Shown: in pieces, positions 1-10,000 of the stretch
Numbering within the stretch: the stretch's first letter is position 1
Layout: each line of letters starts with the position of its first letter
NCBI GenBank assembly: GCA_006384855.1
Contig: VCJN01001388.1
Coordinates: 124,001-188,000 of the forward strand
Reading direction: 5' to 3'
DNA: 64,000 nucleotides
DNA from: Tetraselmis striata
Lineage: Eukaryota > Chlorophyta > Chlorodendrophyceae > Chlorodendrales > Chlorodendraceae
The notes under the pieces: generated by a model
Seen by the model: the letters and a program-made list of their open reading frames with translations, nothing else
Database searches by the model: none
What the model was told of the DNA's origin: nothing
Made by a program: the position numbers and the translations under genes

Positions 1-1142
1 CGTGAAGGCACCCTAGTCCCTTCTCCACATGAAGTCCCTCGAGCCGGATGCACACCCCAGACAATCGGCGGACGGTGGCGCTCTGCAGAAAACCATTTGC
101 TACACGCTAACTGATGCGAGAAGTACGGACTCTTGTCTTGGGTGATCAACAAGTGCGAATAAGTGCTGCCCCGAGTTCTCGCGTGTGGCGATGAGTCAAC
201 GACGAAGACTGCCGATTGTGTGCTTGCTATGTGGTGCATGTGCTGGAGTCAAGGAGCCCCGGACGGAGCCGGTAGCAACCAAGTCCGTGGAGTAGCGACA
301 AGGCAAGGGCCAATGGGTTAGTAGGCTCCTTGAGGCTGTTTGCGACGGCATGACGTATGAGTCGGGACGTCGTGGCAAGAGAACGGGCAATTAGAGGACA
401 CTACCGCTCGCCGATGTCAGCGACATTGCCCCTAGCATCACCTAAAGGACTAGCCCCTCGGCCACTCATGGCAGCAACTTGGGCAACAACCGTCTCGATT
501 CACTTGCTGGCGGCTCCGAGCGAGTTGGCAAGTCGTGGGAACTTAGCAGCTGCGGTTGCGCGAGCGAAAACTGTGCGCCTCATCACGTCACTAATTATGC
601 AACAAACGAGGAGTACTTGCAGTGGGAGACTTGAAGAATCTTGAGCAACACTCGCTCCGAAACCAATGCCATTGTCTCAACAATAGAGAGACTAAAACAA
701 ACAGGTGAGAGTGGTGTGCAGTGGTGGTGCAAAGACGAGATAGAGATTTCAGTGTTGTTGAGAATACAAATACGACTGGTTACAAGGTTGCCACCGCCTG
801 GTGCTATATAATTATATACTATGGCTGGCGTCGGCACTGGTCGCCAAACCATGCTGTCCTATAGGAGCACGCTCACCGCAAAGAGCGTCACCGTGGAGAG
901 TCGAACATAAGATAAACCTCTTGCCTCGTTATGGTATGGCAGTACTTCGTATATTGTCGGGTACTGACAAATACCGAGAGCAGACATGTGAGGACCCCGG
1001 ATAATCAATACCCGGTGCTCGCCCTCGTACTAGTGTATGTTGCACCCGTAGAATGTGACATTATTCTTCGCAGTACTGGTACCCGTACATTAATATGCCA
1101 AAGATAGTTCAGGACGAGTTACACAATTCATAACAGTCACAC
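1..1142. other. no recognisable gene
   Basis: I see only short overlapping open frames with no family signature and no splice-consistent exon chain. The stretch may be old transposon-derived sequence next to the LINE tail that follows it. Confidence 0.5.
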
Positions 1143-1435
1143 ACTCCCGAAATGCTTTGCTCAAACGGAATGGCGCTTGCCCCTATTGGCATTTTTCTGC
1201 ATTTTTTCAGGGGACATGACTAGCAACTCACATTACTCGAATGGGTCGACGCCCAAACGAGTAGGGTAGACCTTTCGTGGTCAGTGCCGGATATTTTGAT
1301 GGCAGTGTTCCAAGACGGTGATCTAACAATGATGTTGTTGGAAATTTTATCACCGGCCTTCAATTGATCTTCCGGAATGCTTCGGCAATTTGCTTGATGA
1401 CTACTATCTCACGAAGCGTCGCATACCGAAGGGCC
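1143..1435 (+). mobile_element. LINE 3' tail, truncated copy 1
   Basis: This stretch shares a long diverged block with 18165-18500, 53123-53330 and 60865-61110. Shared landmarks include CCCGAAATGCTTTGCT, a GACGCCCAAACG block, GACCTTTCGTGGTCAGTGCC and GCTTCGGCAATTTGCTTG. At 60.4 kb the same block lies just downstream of a LINE zinc-knuckle coding region, so it is read here as the 3' untranslated tail of that LINE family. This copy has only the tail, as expected of a 5'-truncated LINE insertion, and its last ~100 bp are absent. Confidence 0.65.
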
Positions 1436-1684
1436 CGGGTTGTATATTATGTAGGGAACCCCGCCTACCGGCTTTATCCTCTCCCGCAGGAAAATTTTCA
1501 AAAATACGGTGAAAAATACGTATTTTTGCGTCATTGCACCTGTGTACTACATGATAGCCGCGCTTGTTTATGAGCTGGAAAGACCAATGAAATTCATAAT
1601 GGAGAGAATGCTTATGTCCAGCGGGTGTAGGGCGGACCTCAAAGTGGACGACCTGACGCACAGACATGGATTTTGACCCTTGGA

Positions 1685-2016
1685 CATTTCAAAGTTGAGT
1701 CTGGTTTTGCCAAAAAGGTCGCGCATGCTGTTTCACACGGTCAAGAGCCGAAATTGGCAGGATGGTTTAGCGAAAGCGTGGAGGGAAAACGGAGTCAGGG
1801 GGGGCGCTGCGTGGAACGCAGCGAAAACTGGAAGATGGCAGGCTCAGCTGTTCTGGCTGCTTTTATGTCTACTCGTGCTGCACCCAACAAGGGCGCAACA
1901 ACAGTTACTAGTTCCCGTACCACTGAGCATCACTTGTAGCTAAAAAGCGGTTAGGTCAAGGATGGAAACCCCATAAACTAGTTTAGATCATTTCAAAGTT
2001 GAGTCTGGTTTTGCCA
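1685..2016. repeat. 28-bp direct repeat pair (B1/B2)
   Basis: The 28-bp sequence at 1685-1712 recurs exactly at 1989-2016. The pair brackets the downstream A copy of the recombinase element. With the A copies it forms the split direct repeat that DIRS/PAT elements are thought to use for recombination through a circular intermediate. Confidence 0.8.
1805..1991. repeat. A2 copy of 190-bp direct repeat
   Basis: Near-identical to 4721-4911. It begins with a small hairpin, CGCTGCGT-GGA-ACGCAGCG (1805-1823), and ends in CTAGTTTAGATCAT. The near identity implies a recent insertion or recent homogenisation. Confidence 0.85.
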
Positions 2017-2069
2017 GTCTTGAGCGAACGTAGAGAGCGGTGGATTGACGGAGAAGGGGTAGCGCCAAG

Positions 2070-3518
2070 TCATGAAGGAGGCACTGGGAAGGCCACCGCT
2101 GCGGAGTCCTGTTGGACTTGGAAGTGGCGGAGGGGGGCGATGTGTCCAAAGAAGAACCACGCGCCAGGAGAAGGAAGAACGTTGGGGTCGATGTAGTCCA
2201 GAACGACATCAGAGTTAGTGGCCCAACCGCCTTGGTAGCGGATGTGGGACAGTGGCGCTCCGATGGCGTTTGCTGCACAGGCTGCGCCCTTGCGTAGACT
2301 GTGTGAAGTCCAGGAAGTGCCAGCATGAGGGGCAGCGTTGACTAGGTTGACTGCTGTAGACAACCAGTCTGACATCGTAGCCGCTGTCCAAGGTTTTGAC
2401 TGCTCAGCCACAGTGACAGCCCAGAAGTTGGAGGCAGCCAAGCCAACAGTAACCAGGGGGACAGACTGGATGTTGTCGATGAAGTAGCGCAAGAGACGTG
2501 CCACTCGAGGGTGCTCGGACACTGGTAGGAGAAGTACGCGCAGGTCGTCGGGTCCCCGCCGGCCAGCGCGACCCTTCTCACGGTAGATCTGCAAGGTGAT
2601 GTTGTAGGTGTCGACATGCACATCTTGCACTCGACAGGAGACGCCAGTAAGGCCCCTGGCAAAGAACATGAAGTTGACAACCGAGGCCAAGAGGGCTCGG
2701 TAGTCGAGGTGGGACTCTGGGTAAGGAGCAGACACAATTAGCTCGGCCTTTGAGACGAAGCGGTAAGCTACATCCGCAGGCAGAGGGACACGTAAAGGGG
2801 CAGCGTCCAGTCGGCGCTGACGCAACATTAACCCACGTCGTGCCGAAGTGAGGTGTAGGCTGTCCTTGGCGATCGGGACGAGGTTGTGCAGCTCGAAGAA
2901 GGTGTTGATGGCAGACAGGTAGGGCTGCATCGACTTAGCTGCGATGTGCCCTCGCTCCCCGATCCAGGCAACGTACCGAACAACAGTAGCAGTAGTCGCT
3001 TCCAGCGGGCTGATGTTCTCGGAGTCGTGGCAGAACTCAGCGAACTGAGACAATCTGCCGGCGTAGCTCTTGAGGGTCTGAGCGCTGAGGGAGCTGGAGA
3101 GCAGGTCGAGCGTCCGCTGGCCTAGCTCGTCTGAGCCGAACGCGTCCTGCAGCCGAGATCGCAATGACGCAGCCCATGGAGCGATAGCTGCGGGCTCGTC
3201 AATTACGTAAGTCCGTCGTTTTACTGACAGAGTTCCACCGGCACGGCTACTGTTCGCAAAGTACTCGGCAGTAACGGTTAGGTTCCCGGCGGTTGGCCGG
3301 TAGTTGCTGGACGGGTTTGCAGTAGCTCCAGTACGGGATTGCGGGGCTAGGTTCAGGTAAGAGGGCCGCCCCGCGCGCCCTTCGCGCTCGTAGCGCCTGT
3401 CACGTGCGTAACGTACACGCGCGAAACTTGGTCGTTGCGAACCGGCTGTAACACGTAGTGTAACAACCGACGAACGCAGAGATGGGGTTGTAAGAAAGGC
3501 GGATGGTTGAGCCGCCAT
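2070..3518 (-). CDS. tyrosine recombinase of the DIRS/PAT-like element
   Basis: About 482 residues from the first in-frame ATG at 3518; the frame is open further upstream to 3695. The N-terminal third is low in complexity. A SAM-like core-binding domain follows, with LQTLKSYAGRLSQFAEFC-like and VVRYVAWIGERG segments and the motif SMQPYLSAINTFF. The catalytic domain shows box I arginine in FMFFARGLTGVSCR, box II in WTSHSLRKGAACAANAIG (H-x-x-R) and a final GGWATNSDVVLDYIDP segment with the nucleophile tyrosine. This is the domain order of DIRS and Crypton YR proteins. It would cut and rejoin DNA to integrate the element. A remnant of a related protein lies at 39.7-40.9 kb. Confidence 0.8.
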   Translation of the reverse strand: MAAQPSAFLTTPSLRSSVVTLRVTAGSQRPSFARVRYARDRRYEREGRAGRPSYLNLAPQSRTGATANPSSNYRPTAGNLTVTAEYFANSSRAGGTLSVKRRTYVIDEPAAIAPWAASLRSRLQDAFGSDELGQRTLDLLSSSLSAQTLKSYAGRLSQFAEFCHDSENISPLEATTATVVRYVAWIGERGHIAAKSMQPYLSAINTFFELHNLVPIAKDSLHLTSARRGLMLRQRRLDAAPLRVPLPADVAYRFVSKAELIVSAPYPESHLDYRALLASVVNFMFFARGLTGVSCRVQDVHVDTYNITLQIYREKGRAGRRGPDDLRVLLLPVSEHPRVARLLRYFIDNIQSVPLVTVGLAASNFWAVTVAEQSKPWTAATMSDWLSTAVNLVNAAPHAGTSWTSHSLRKGAACAANAIGAPLSHIRYQGGWATNSDVVLDYIDPNVLPSPGAWFFFGHIAPLRHFQVQQDSAAVAFPVPPS

Positions 3519-3731
3519 GTGCAGGCGTGCGGATGGTTGAGCCGCACTCGGCTGTAGCTGTAAGAAGCGCCGCACCGAGGAAGGTCTAAATGAAGTCTGT
3601 AAGGTGGGGGGGTCAGGTCCTGATACATGGCGCTCATCCCGCCGTTGAGCTGCAAGGGTGCGTCTTGCGGCGGTCACCGAAAGGTGGCCTCGCAAGGCTC
3701 CTGCAGCTCCGACGAAAGGCGCCCCACCCCG

Positions 3732-4607
3732 TCACTCGTGCTCACCTTCGCGGCCACGTCCACGCCCACCGCCACGTCCTCGCCCACGCCCGCGTCCTGC
3801 AGCTGCAGCCGCTACTCGAGAAGTAGCGGTCGCCTTTGCGCTGCTGGCAACGGTCGCCTCGAAGACACGACGCTCGTAGTCCCTCATGAGGTCCCCAAAA
3901 ATCGCAGAACCCAGATGCTCCGAAGCCGGCTGAAAATGCTGAGCTCGCAGGACGTCCAGAACACCTTGGTCACCGTGCACACGCTTGATCTCATTCAGCC
4001 TCCGCAGGAAGGCTAGACGAAAACGAAACGCCTTGTCGATGGCCTCGGCGTGATTCCGAGCTCTTGCGAGGTAGGGGGTGAAGTCCTGGTTAGTGGCGGG
4101 AACGTAAGGTAGCAGCTCGTCGAGCGCCACGAAAAGGGCGGCCACGTGGGCCCCGAAACACGACATCCACAAGTACTCCTCCTGGGCCGGCAGACGCCGG
4201 TAATCCTGCTTGAGGTACTCGTTCGTTAGGTCGGTGCTCAAAGGGAAAAGTCCAGGCACTCGGCTGACCGGTCGAACGGCCTCGTAACCAGACTCTGCTC
4301 TCTGCAGTAGCTCTGGCACCGTGAGGTAATCATCCTCGGCACTCACGGATTTTGCTCCGACACGGCCGCTCTGGGCTAGCTCTAGCAAGTCGGGGCGCTC
4401 TGCGGCTCCCCCGCTGCCTGTCGGCTGTCCCGCGAAGCGTTGCCCTGAGCCGGAGCCATGTGCCCCTTCTCCATCAACAACGCGATCACGAGCCGTCAAT
4501 TGCGCCACAGCTGTAGCCAGCTCTCGCAGTAATGAAGACTGGGCCCTCATATCTGCGTTCAGCGACTCCAACGTCGGCTCAGCGACGGGTTCTTCTCCAT
4601 CTGGCAT
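3732..4607 (-). CDS. gag-like protein of the DIRS/PAT-like element
   Basis: About 291 residues from the ATG at 4607 (MPDGEEPVAEPTLESLN). The N terminus is short, helical and heptad-like (LLRELATAVAQL). The middle is acidic, then helical (residues about 90-240). The C terminus is rich in Gly and Arg with GRGRGRGRGGGRGRGR runs, a plausible nucleic-acid-binding tail. It lies upstream of the recombinase on the same strand, 36 bp before the long recombinase frame opens. The position, size and basic tail match gag-like first ORFs of DIRS elements; I found no specific motif, so the assignment rests on context. Confidence 0.5.
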   Translation of the reverse strand: MPDGEEPVAEPTLESLNADMRAQSSLLRELATAVAQLTARDRVVDGEGAHGSGSGQRFAGQPTGSGGAAERPDLLELAQSGRVGAKSVSAEDDYLTVPELLQRAESGYEAVRPVSRVPGLFPLSTDLTNEYLKQDYRRLPAQEEYLWMSCFGAHVAALFVALDELLPYVPATNQDFTPYLARARNHAEAIDKAFRFRLAFLRRLNEIKRVHGDQGVLDVLRAQHFQPASEHLGSAIFGDLMRDYERRVFEATVASSAKATATSRVAAAAAGRGRGRGRGGGRGRGREGEHE

Positions 4608-4720
4608 GGTAACGCACGGACGTACGGACGAGAATATCACACTCGGGTGGCGAGCCGGGTGTGGTCTTGAACAACCTGGGGTGACCTTGCTCGCAACGGG
4701 TTACGAGACAGTTTTTACAT

Positions 4721-4911
4721 CGCTGCGTGGAACGCAGCGAAAACTGGAAGATGGCAGGCTCAGCTGTTCTGGCTGCTTTTATGTCTACTCGTGCTGCACC
4801 CAACAAGGGCGCAACAACAGTTACTAGTTCCCGTACCACTGAGCAGCACTTGTAGCTAAAAAGCGGTTAGGTCAAGCAAGGATGGAAACCCCATAAACTA
4901 GTTTAGATCAT
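4721..4911. repeat. A1 copy of 190-bp direct repeat
   Basis: This is the outer copy of the recombinase element's A repeat, paired with 1805-1991. The two copies begin with the same hairpin and end at the same CTAGTTTAGATCAT. The sequence beyond 4911 differs from that beyond 1991, which marks the element boundary. Confidence 0.85.
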
Positions 4912-7099
4912 ACACCTGGACTGCGATAGGTGAGATCACCCATTTCACGCTTGAAAACGGGCTTGCCGTAGTCCAGATTACCCTGTCCAACCCCCGTCCA
5001 TCGGATAAATATTAGGTGTTCTGGATTTATATCCGCTGCATCCGTTACTTCTTCATGTTACACTGTATATCTGGTCACTGCCTTGGCGCCGCAGACCTGC
5101 TGATACCGCCACCTACGCCGCACCGCCATAGCACCAGTAGTGGCAAGTCGCCCCCCCCCCCCCCCCCCCCCTCCCTTTGACGGGTGTAGGGCGCCCTGCC
5201 CAAAACCCCATATCACCTCCGGGAGTACTGCGGGGGACCAAAAACCCCTACTGTCCCGGCAGGCGTATACTACAAATATAAAACCCGGGGGAGGGCTTTC
5301 CGCCACTGCTGGATCGCTGCCTAAACGGCCGTCGTAGACGCTGCAAGGCTTTCAATGTTACCAGTGCGTCCTGTCCCGGGGGCGGAAAACAAAAACTATG
5401 CGCTGAGACTCCCAGCAGAACACCAGCAGTACAATAATAAGGAGTATACTGTATGTAGCGACTACCCGCTACTACTGCGAAAACCGCCAGCATACGGGTA
5501 CGTACGATGACGATTTTGCGGCTGCTGCGTAGGCGCTACGTATCGCCGCGTCAGACGACTATCACATTAACAACACGATTGATATCTTCCTCAAGACGTA
5601 CCGTAGTTTACATTTAACATGCTGCGTCAAAACTTTTCCTGCTCAGCATATCCGAGTTCCGAGCGAGTAGCGACCGCAATAGTCGCTAATACTTACGACT
5701 CCCGGGGCGAACTTTACTTTACTTTTACTTACGACTCACCGCCGCGAACGCGCTTCATATATAATGCTGACATTGCCGACGTGCGCACGATTCTCGATCG
5801 GGCTCGTCACTCGGGTTGCGCTTAGTCGCAGCGGAATACGGCTACAGGTACAGGGTATATCCCTGAACGTCCACAACGCGGCGATCATCGACGGTTCGTC
5901 CACTTACGACGTACCGCCACAGCATGTATATCTGAGAGATGCCCGTATTCGATTCGTTGCTCGTATTGATCGCTATATATAGTCGCTATTTGTCCGTCGT
6001 CAGTAGCTAGTTGTCAGGGGTGCTGACGACGCTGGATGAGCGCGGGCGGGCGGAATAACAATAACGCGTCGCCGCGCGATATGACGATGGCGCGGTCGTC
6101 GATCCTTGATATTTCGACGCCGGCGCGCGCCATCATGCTGGCGGAACGATGACGGTGTCAGTCAAGTGACGACGCGAATGCACGATTTACTTATCGTCCG
6201 ATGAGATGACGTGACCGTATCGCGCTACATTCTTAGTCGCATATGATCATCTCCAATAAAATCCTCATCGATACCAAAGCAATTCTTCTTCTCAGGCGAC
6301 TATCAGCCAGCATCAAGGCATCACGGCCGGACGGAGTTTCGAGAGCAACACAAACGCAGAAGCCGACACCTAGGCGCCAGCAGCGTGCGCTACTGCAACG
6401 TTAAGAAGCAAGGGAGCAGCCGAAGCGCACAACATACCGTATTGTAGTGTCTCGACGGGGCGGAAGCCAGGTCGGTCTGTGAGGCGGCGCAAAAGTGCCA
6501 CAAATAAGCAGGCGAGAAGAAACGACCCGGAAGCAGCTGGTACGTCGCCGCCAGCGCGCCTCCCCTCTCCTGCAAAGCCACCCCGACAGCTACTACCCCG
6601 CTTCGTCCATACCCTTGTCGCGAGGTGTTCCTCTGAGGACGGTATGTCGGCAATGCTAGATCGGTAAACTACTCGCAAGTCGACCCGCGTTTTCGCCGCA
6701 AGCCCCAAAAACGCTCGTCTCGCGCGACGGTTCGGCGGATCAGGCACACCCTTCTCTCTTCTCCAACAAAAAATCACAGTCACGGCTACTACCGCCGCAT
6801 ATGGAACATCTACTGCTTTAGGTGCTGTCCGGCGACCGATTTTGCTACCTTATGCGCCTCGTTTTACCTACGGCATCCGACTACGCATCATCCGCCGCGG
6901 CTACTGCTCGCTCCGATGAATGAAACAATAGCCTCTCGCGACACTCGCGCAACTCCCGTCGAGGGCCGGCACCCAAGTGAGGACGCGCCGCGAACTGATC
7001 CCATACTTGCCTTAATTTCGTGAAGGTGGAGACAGCCTCGCGGAACACTCTTGCATTCGGCGACAGTACACAACAGCGTGTGGAGGGGCGAGCGACGGA
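4912..7099. other. intergenic, no gene seen apart from a LINE fragment
   Basis: Holds a 21-base C run (5151-5171), a LINE tail fragment (5283-5398) and short AT/GC alternating sequence. A ~35-bp piece around 5700-5735 is shared, inverted, with 51305-51345. The region just upstream of 7100 should hold the acetyl-CoA synthetase promoter, but I see no clear element. Confidence 0.5.
5283..5398 (+). mobile_element. LINE 3' tail fragment
   Basis: Matches the last ~115 bp of the LINE family tail: GGATCGCTGCCTAAACGGCC, GACGCTGCAAGG, then TGTCCCGGGGGCGG and an A-rich end. Compare 18490-18600, 53335-53418 and 61115-61205. Confidence 0.6.
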
Positions 7100-10000
7100 A
7101 TGGCGACGTCGACCGGTCTCAAGGCTGAGTACGGCTTCTCGGAGGAGTTTGCGGGGAACGCGAACATCAAGAGCCGCGAGCAGTACGATGCAATGTACAA
7201 GCGCTCGATCGAGGACCCCGAGGGCTTCTGGGGCGAACTCGCGAGCGAGCTTCACTGGAACAAGCCATGGGAGGAGGCGTTAATGAGGTTAGGAGGCACC
7301 GTTGCTGTTGTAAACAATTATATAGTAACGACGACTGTGCCTGGAATGCGACTGTGCAGTCGACCCTACCAGTAGGAACGCGCATCCATCGCGAACGAAG
7401 ACTAATTTTTACCGCCCCTCTGGCTGGCAGGTATAACTTCATGCCACCCGGCGTGATGATCGAATGGTTCATTGGCGCGGAGACCAATGTCTGCTACAAC
7501 GCCCTCGACCGCCACATTTCGGAGGGTCGCGGCGGCAAGACGGCCCTCATCTGGGAGGGGAACGAGCCCGGCCAGCAAGCAACATTCACGTTCGACGAGC
7601 TTCACGCCGAGGCGAGTGCCTTTGGACCGACGAGGCGTAGCTCAACATCGGTCCTTGTCGGCAGCAATGTTGCTGTCCGTATCTGCCGTAGTGTGCCTGC
7701 AGTTAACCACTGGGGCGTGATGGGTGCAATTTGAAACCTCCGCAGGTGTGCCGCACAGCGAACCTGTTCAAGTCTCTCGGTGTGGGCAAAGGCGACGGCG
7801 TGACCATCTATCTGCCCATGATCCCCGCCATGCCCATTGCAATGGTGGACTCCCCGATCAATAGCATGCACTGTTTGATCAGATGCCCATCACATTTTCG
7901 TACATCATGACATGACGGGCCTGCAAATTATTCTACCCCTAGCACTTGCACTCGCCCCGCTCAAAAGTATTGGCACCGGCCAACCAGTATCAAGGATCTA
8001 TGAGATTTAGCCCCTGTCTACGTGGTGCCTGTGTGCCGTTCGTGTCCTTCAGCTTGCATGCACCAGAATTGGAGCGGTGCACTCCGTCGTGTTTGCCGGC
8101 TTCTCCGATGTCAACCTCGCCAGCCGCATTGTGGACAGCAAGCCCAAGGTACATCTTCGCGCTTGACACCGCCTGCTTCCTGGCCTCCCTTTATGGGGCC
8201 AGTGCCTGAGAGGGTCGTTCATCAAACACCCCCTCCCCCCCCCCCCCGGCTCCCATTGTGGCCAACCTGCAGGTGGTCGTCACCGCCTCCGCCGGCATGC
8301 GCGGCCCCAAGGTCATCAAGCTCAAGGGCATCGTGGACTCGGCGCTCAAGCAGGCCGAGGAGCAGGGGCACCTGGTAAGGCAGCCGCCCGCCCAATCCAT
8401 CTGCATCGAGTAGGCCAGTCCCAAGAAATAGCCGCCCTGCTCCAGAGCGGACAGTCTGTCTCACCACGGTGCTTGGCCGCCCCCAGGTGGAGCACTGCCT
8501 CGTGTCGGACCTTGGCCCCAAGCTGCCCCGCGCCGATGTCAACGTGCAAGAGGTGGGCCCGTGAGCCGCGCCGGCTTCCCCGCTCGCCCCCACAACCGCC
8601 GTCCCTGCCCAACTTGACCAAGGCAATTGTCAGGCTTGCACGTTGTAATGAGTTTCAATTTCACGGCGATTGTGGCTAAGTCGACCTCGCCAACGGCGGC
8701 CTTTCCTGCCAGGGGCGCGACAAGTGGCTGGAGGACTGCCTGCTGGAGCAGTCTGTGGAGTGCCCTGTGGAGTGGATGGACGCCGAGGCGCCGCTCTTCA
8801 AGGTGCGGCCAGCCGCTCGCCCCGGCTAGACTACCTGCCCAGCAAAGGCACCCCCCTCCTCCCACCCCCCTTCTCTAGCATCTGCCGCTGCCATGCGGAC
8901 TCACATGCCGCACGCCCCCCACGCGCAGCTCTATACCAGCGGCTCCACCGGCAAGCCCAAGGGCGTTGTGCACACCACCGGAGGCTACATGGTCGGCACC
9001 TACGCCACGGTCAAGGTGCCCCCCCCCCCTTCAACCCCCCCCCCCCCCTTCCCAACACACACACCTTCTCCCTCCCTTCCTGGTGTCCCGTTACCTGGGG
9101 ATTACATGGCCGGCGCGCCCGTTCCCAACCCCCGAGCCCCCAACCCTTCCGAGGCAAGTGACTGACAGCGCCGGTGCTGGGCTGCGCAGTACGTGTTTGA
9201 CATCAAGCCGGACGACGTGCTGTGGTGCACCGCCGACTGCGGCTGGGTGACGGGCCACTCCTACCTGGTCTACGGTGAGCAGCCCCAGTGTGAGCTACCG
9301 TGAGCGCCACGGCGACGCAGCTCAGCTGCGCGCGCCATCCCGCCTCCATGTGGGCGCTGAGCGCCGTGTTCTCGCGCTGACGCCCTCAGGCCCGCTCCTC
9401 AACGGGACCACCACCCTCTGCTTTGAGGGCGTGCCGACCTACCCCGACGCCGGCCGGCTGTGGGAGGTCGTGGACAAGTACAAGGCCAGCGCCCCCCCTT
9501 GGTGCTCCGCGCTCCCCGCTCCCCGCTCCCATCGTGCCATCATGTGCCTGCCCAGCACCTGCGATGATACCGTTCGCCCTCCGCCTCCCCTCGCCCTTAC
9601 AACACGCCCTCACACCCTCACACACTCTACTGACTAAATCTGTCAATGACAATGTATCCGCGAGTGTTGGCGCGGTAGTAACAACACGGCGAACAAACCG
9701 GACCCCGACCTGCCTGCCAGGGGTCAAATGTAGACAAAACCATGGCGGAATTAGCGTGAATTATCAAGCCCAGTTTGAGGCTTGTAATAGAAAAAGCATG
9801 TATGCGGGTGGTATACAGCATCATGGTCCGCCGCAACTGTCACAGATGGATCGTCATATCATATGTATATAGACATGTACTAGTATATACCTATAGCCGT
9901 ACAAACACAATCGGTCCGCGGATAGATTAATGTTTTTGCCCCCATGTGAAGTGGACTATTGAAACGGATGAATGAATCAGAACATGTCACGAATACATCA

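Larger units (their letters stand above)
1685..4911 (-). mobile_element. DIRS/PAT-like tyrosine-recombinase element
   Basis: Read on the minus strand the order is A1 (4911-4721), a gag-like ORF (4607-3732), a tyrosine recombinase ORF (3518-2070), B1 (2016-1989), A2 (1991-1805) and B2 (1712-1685). This A1-ORFs-B1-A2-B2 arrangement is the split-direct-repeat layout known for PAT/Kangaroo-type DIRS retrotransposons. The two A repeats differ by a 4-bp length change and about one substitution, so the insertion looks young. Parts seen are gag-like and recombinase. I did not recognise a reverse transcriptase in its 3.2 kb, so it is either a reduced, non-autonomous member or a recombinase-only element. 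For its compact type it looks whole. Confidence 0.7.

Noticed and set aside
6370-6783. 137-codon minus-strand frame before ACS
   Set aside because: No motif, no ATG context worth noting, in GC-rich intergenic sequence.
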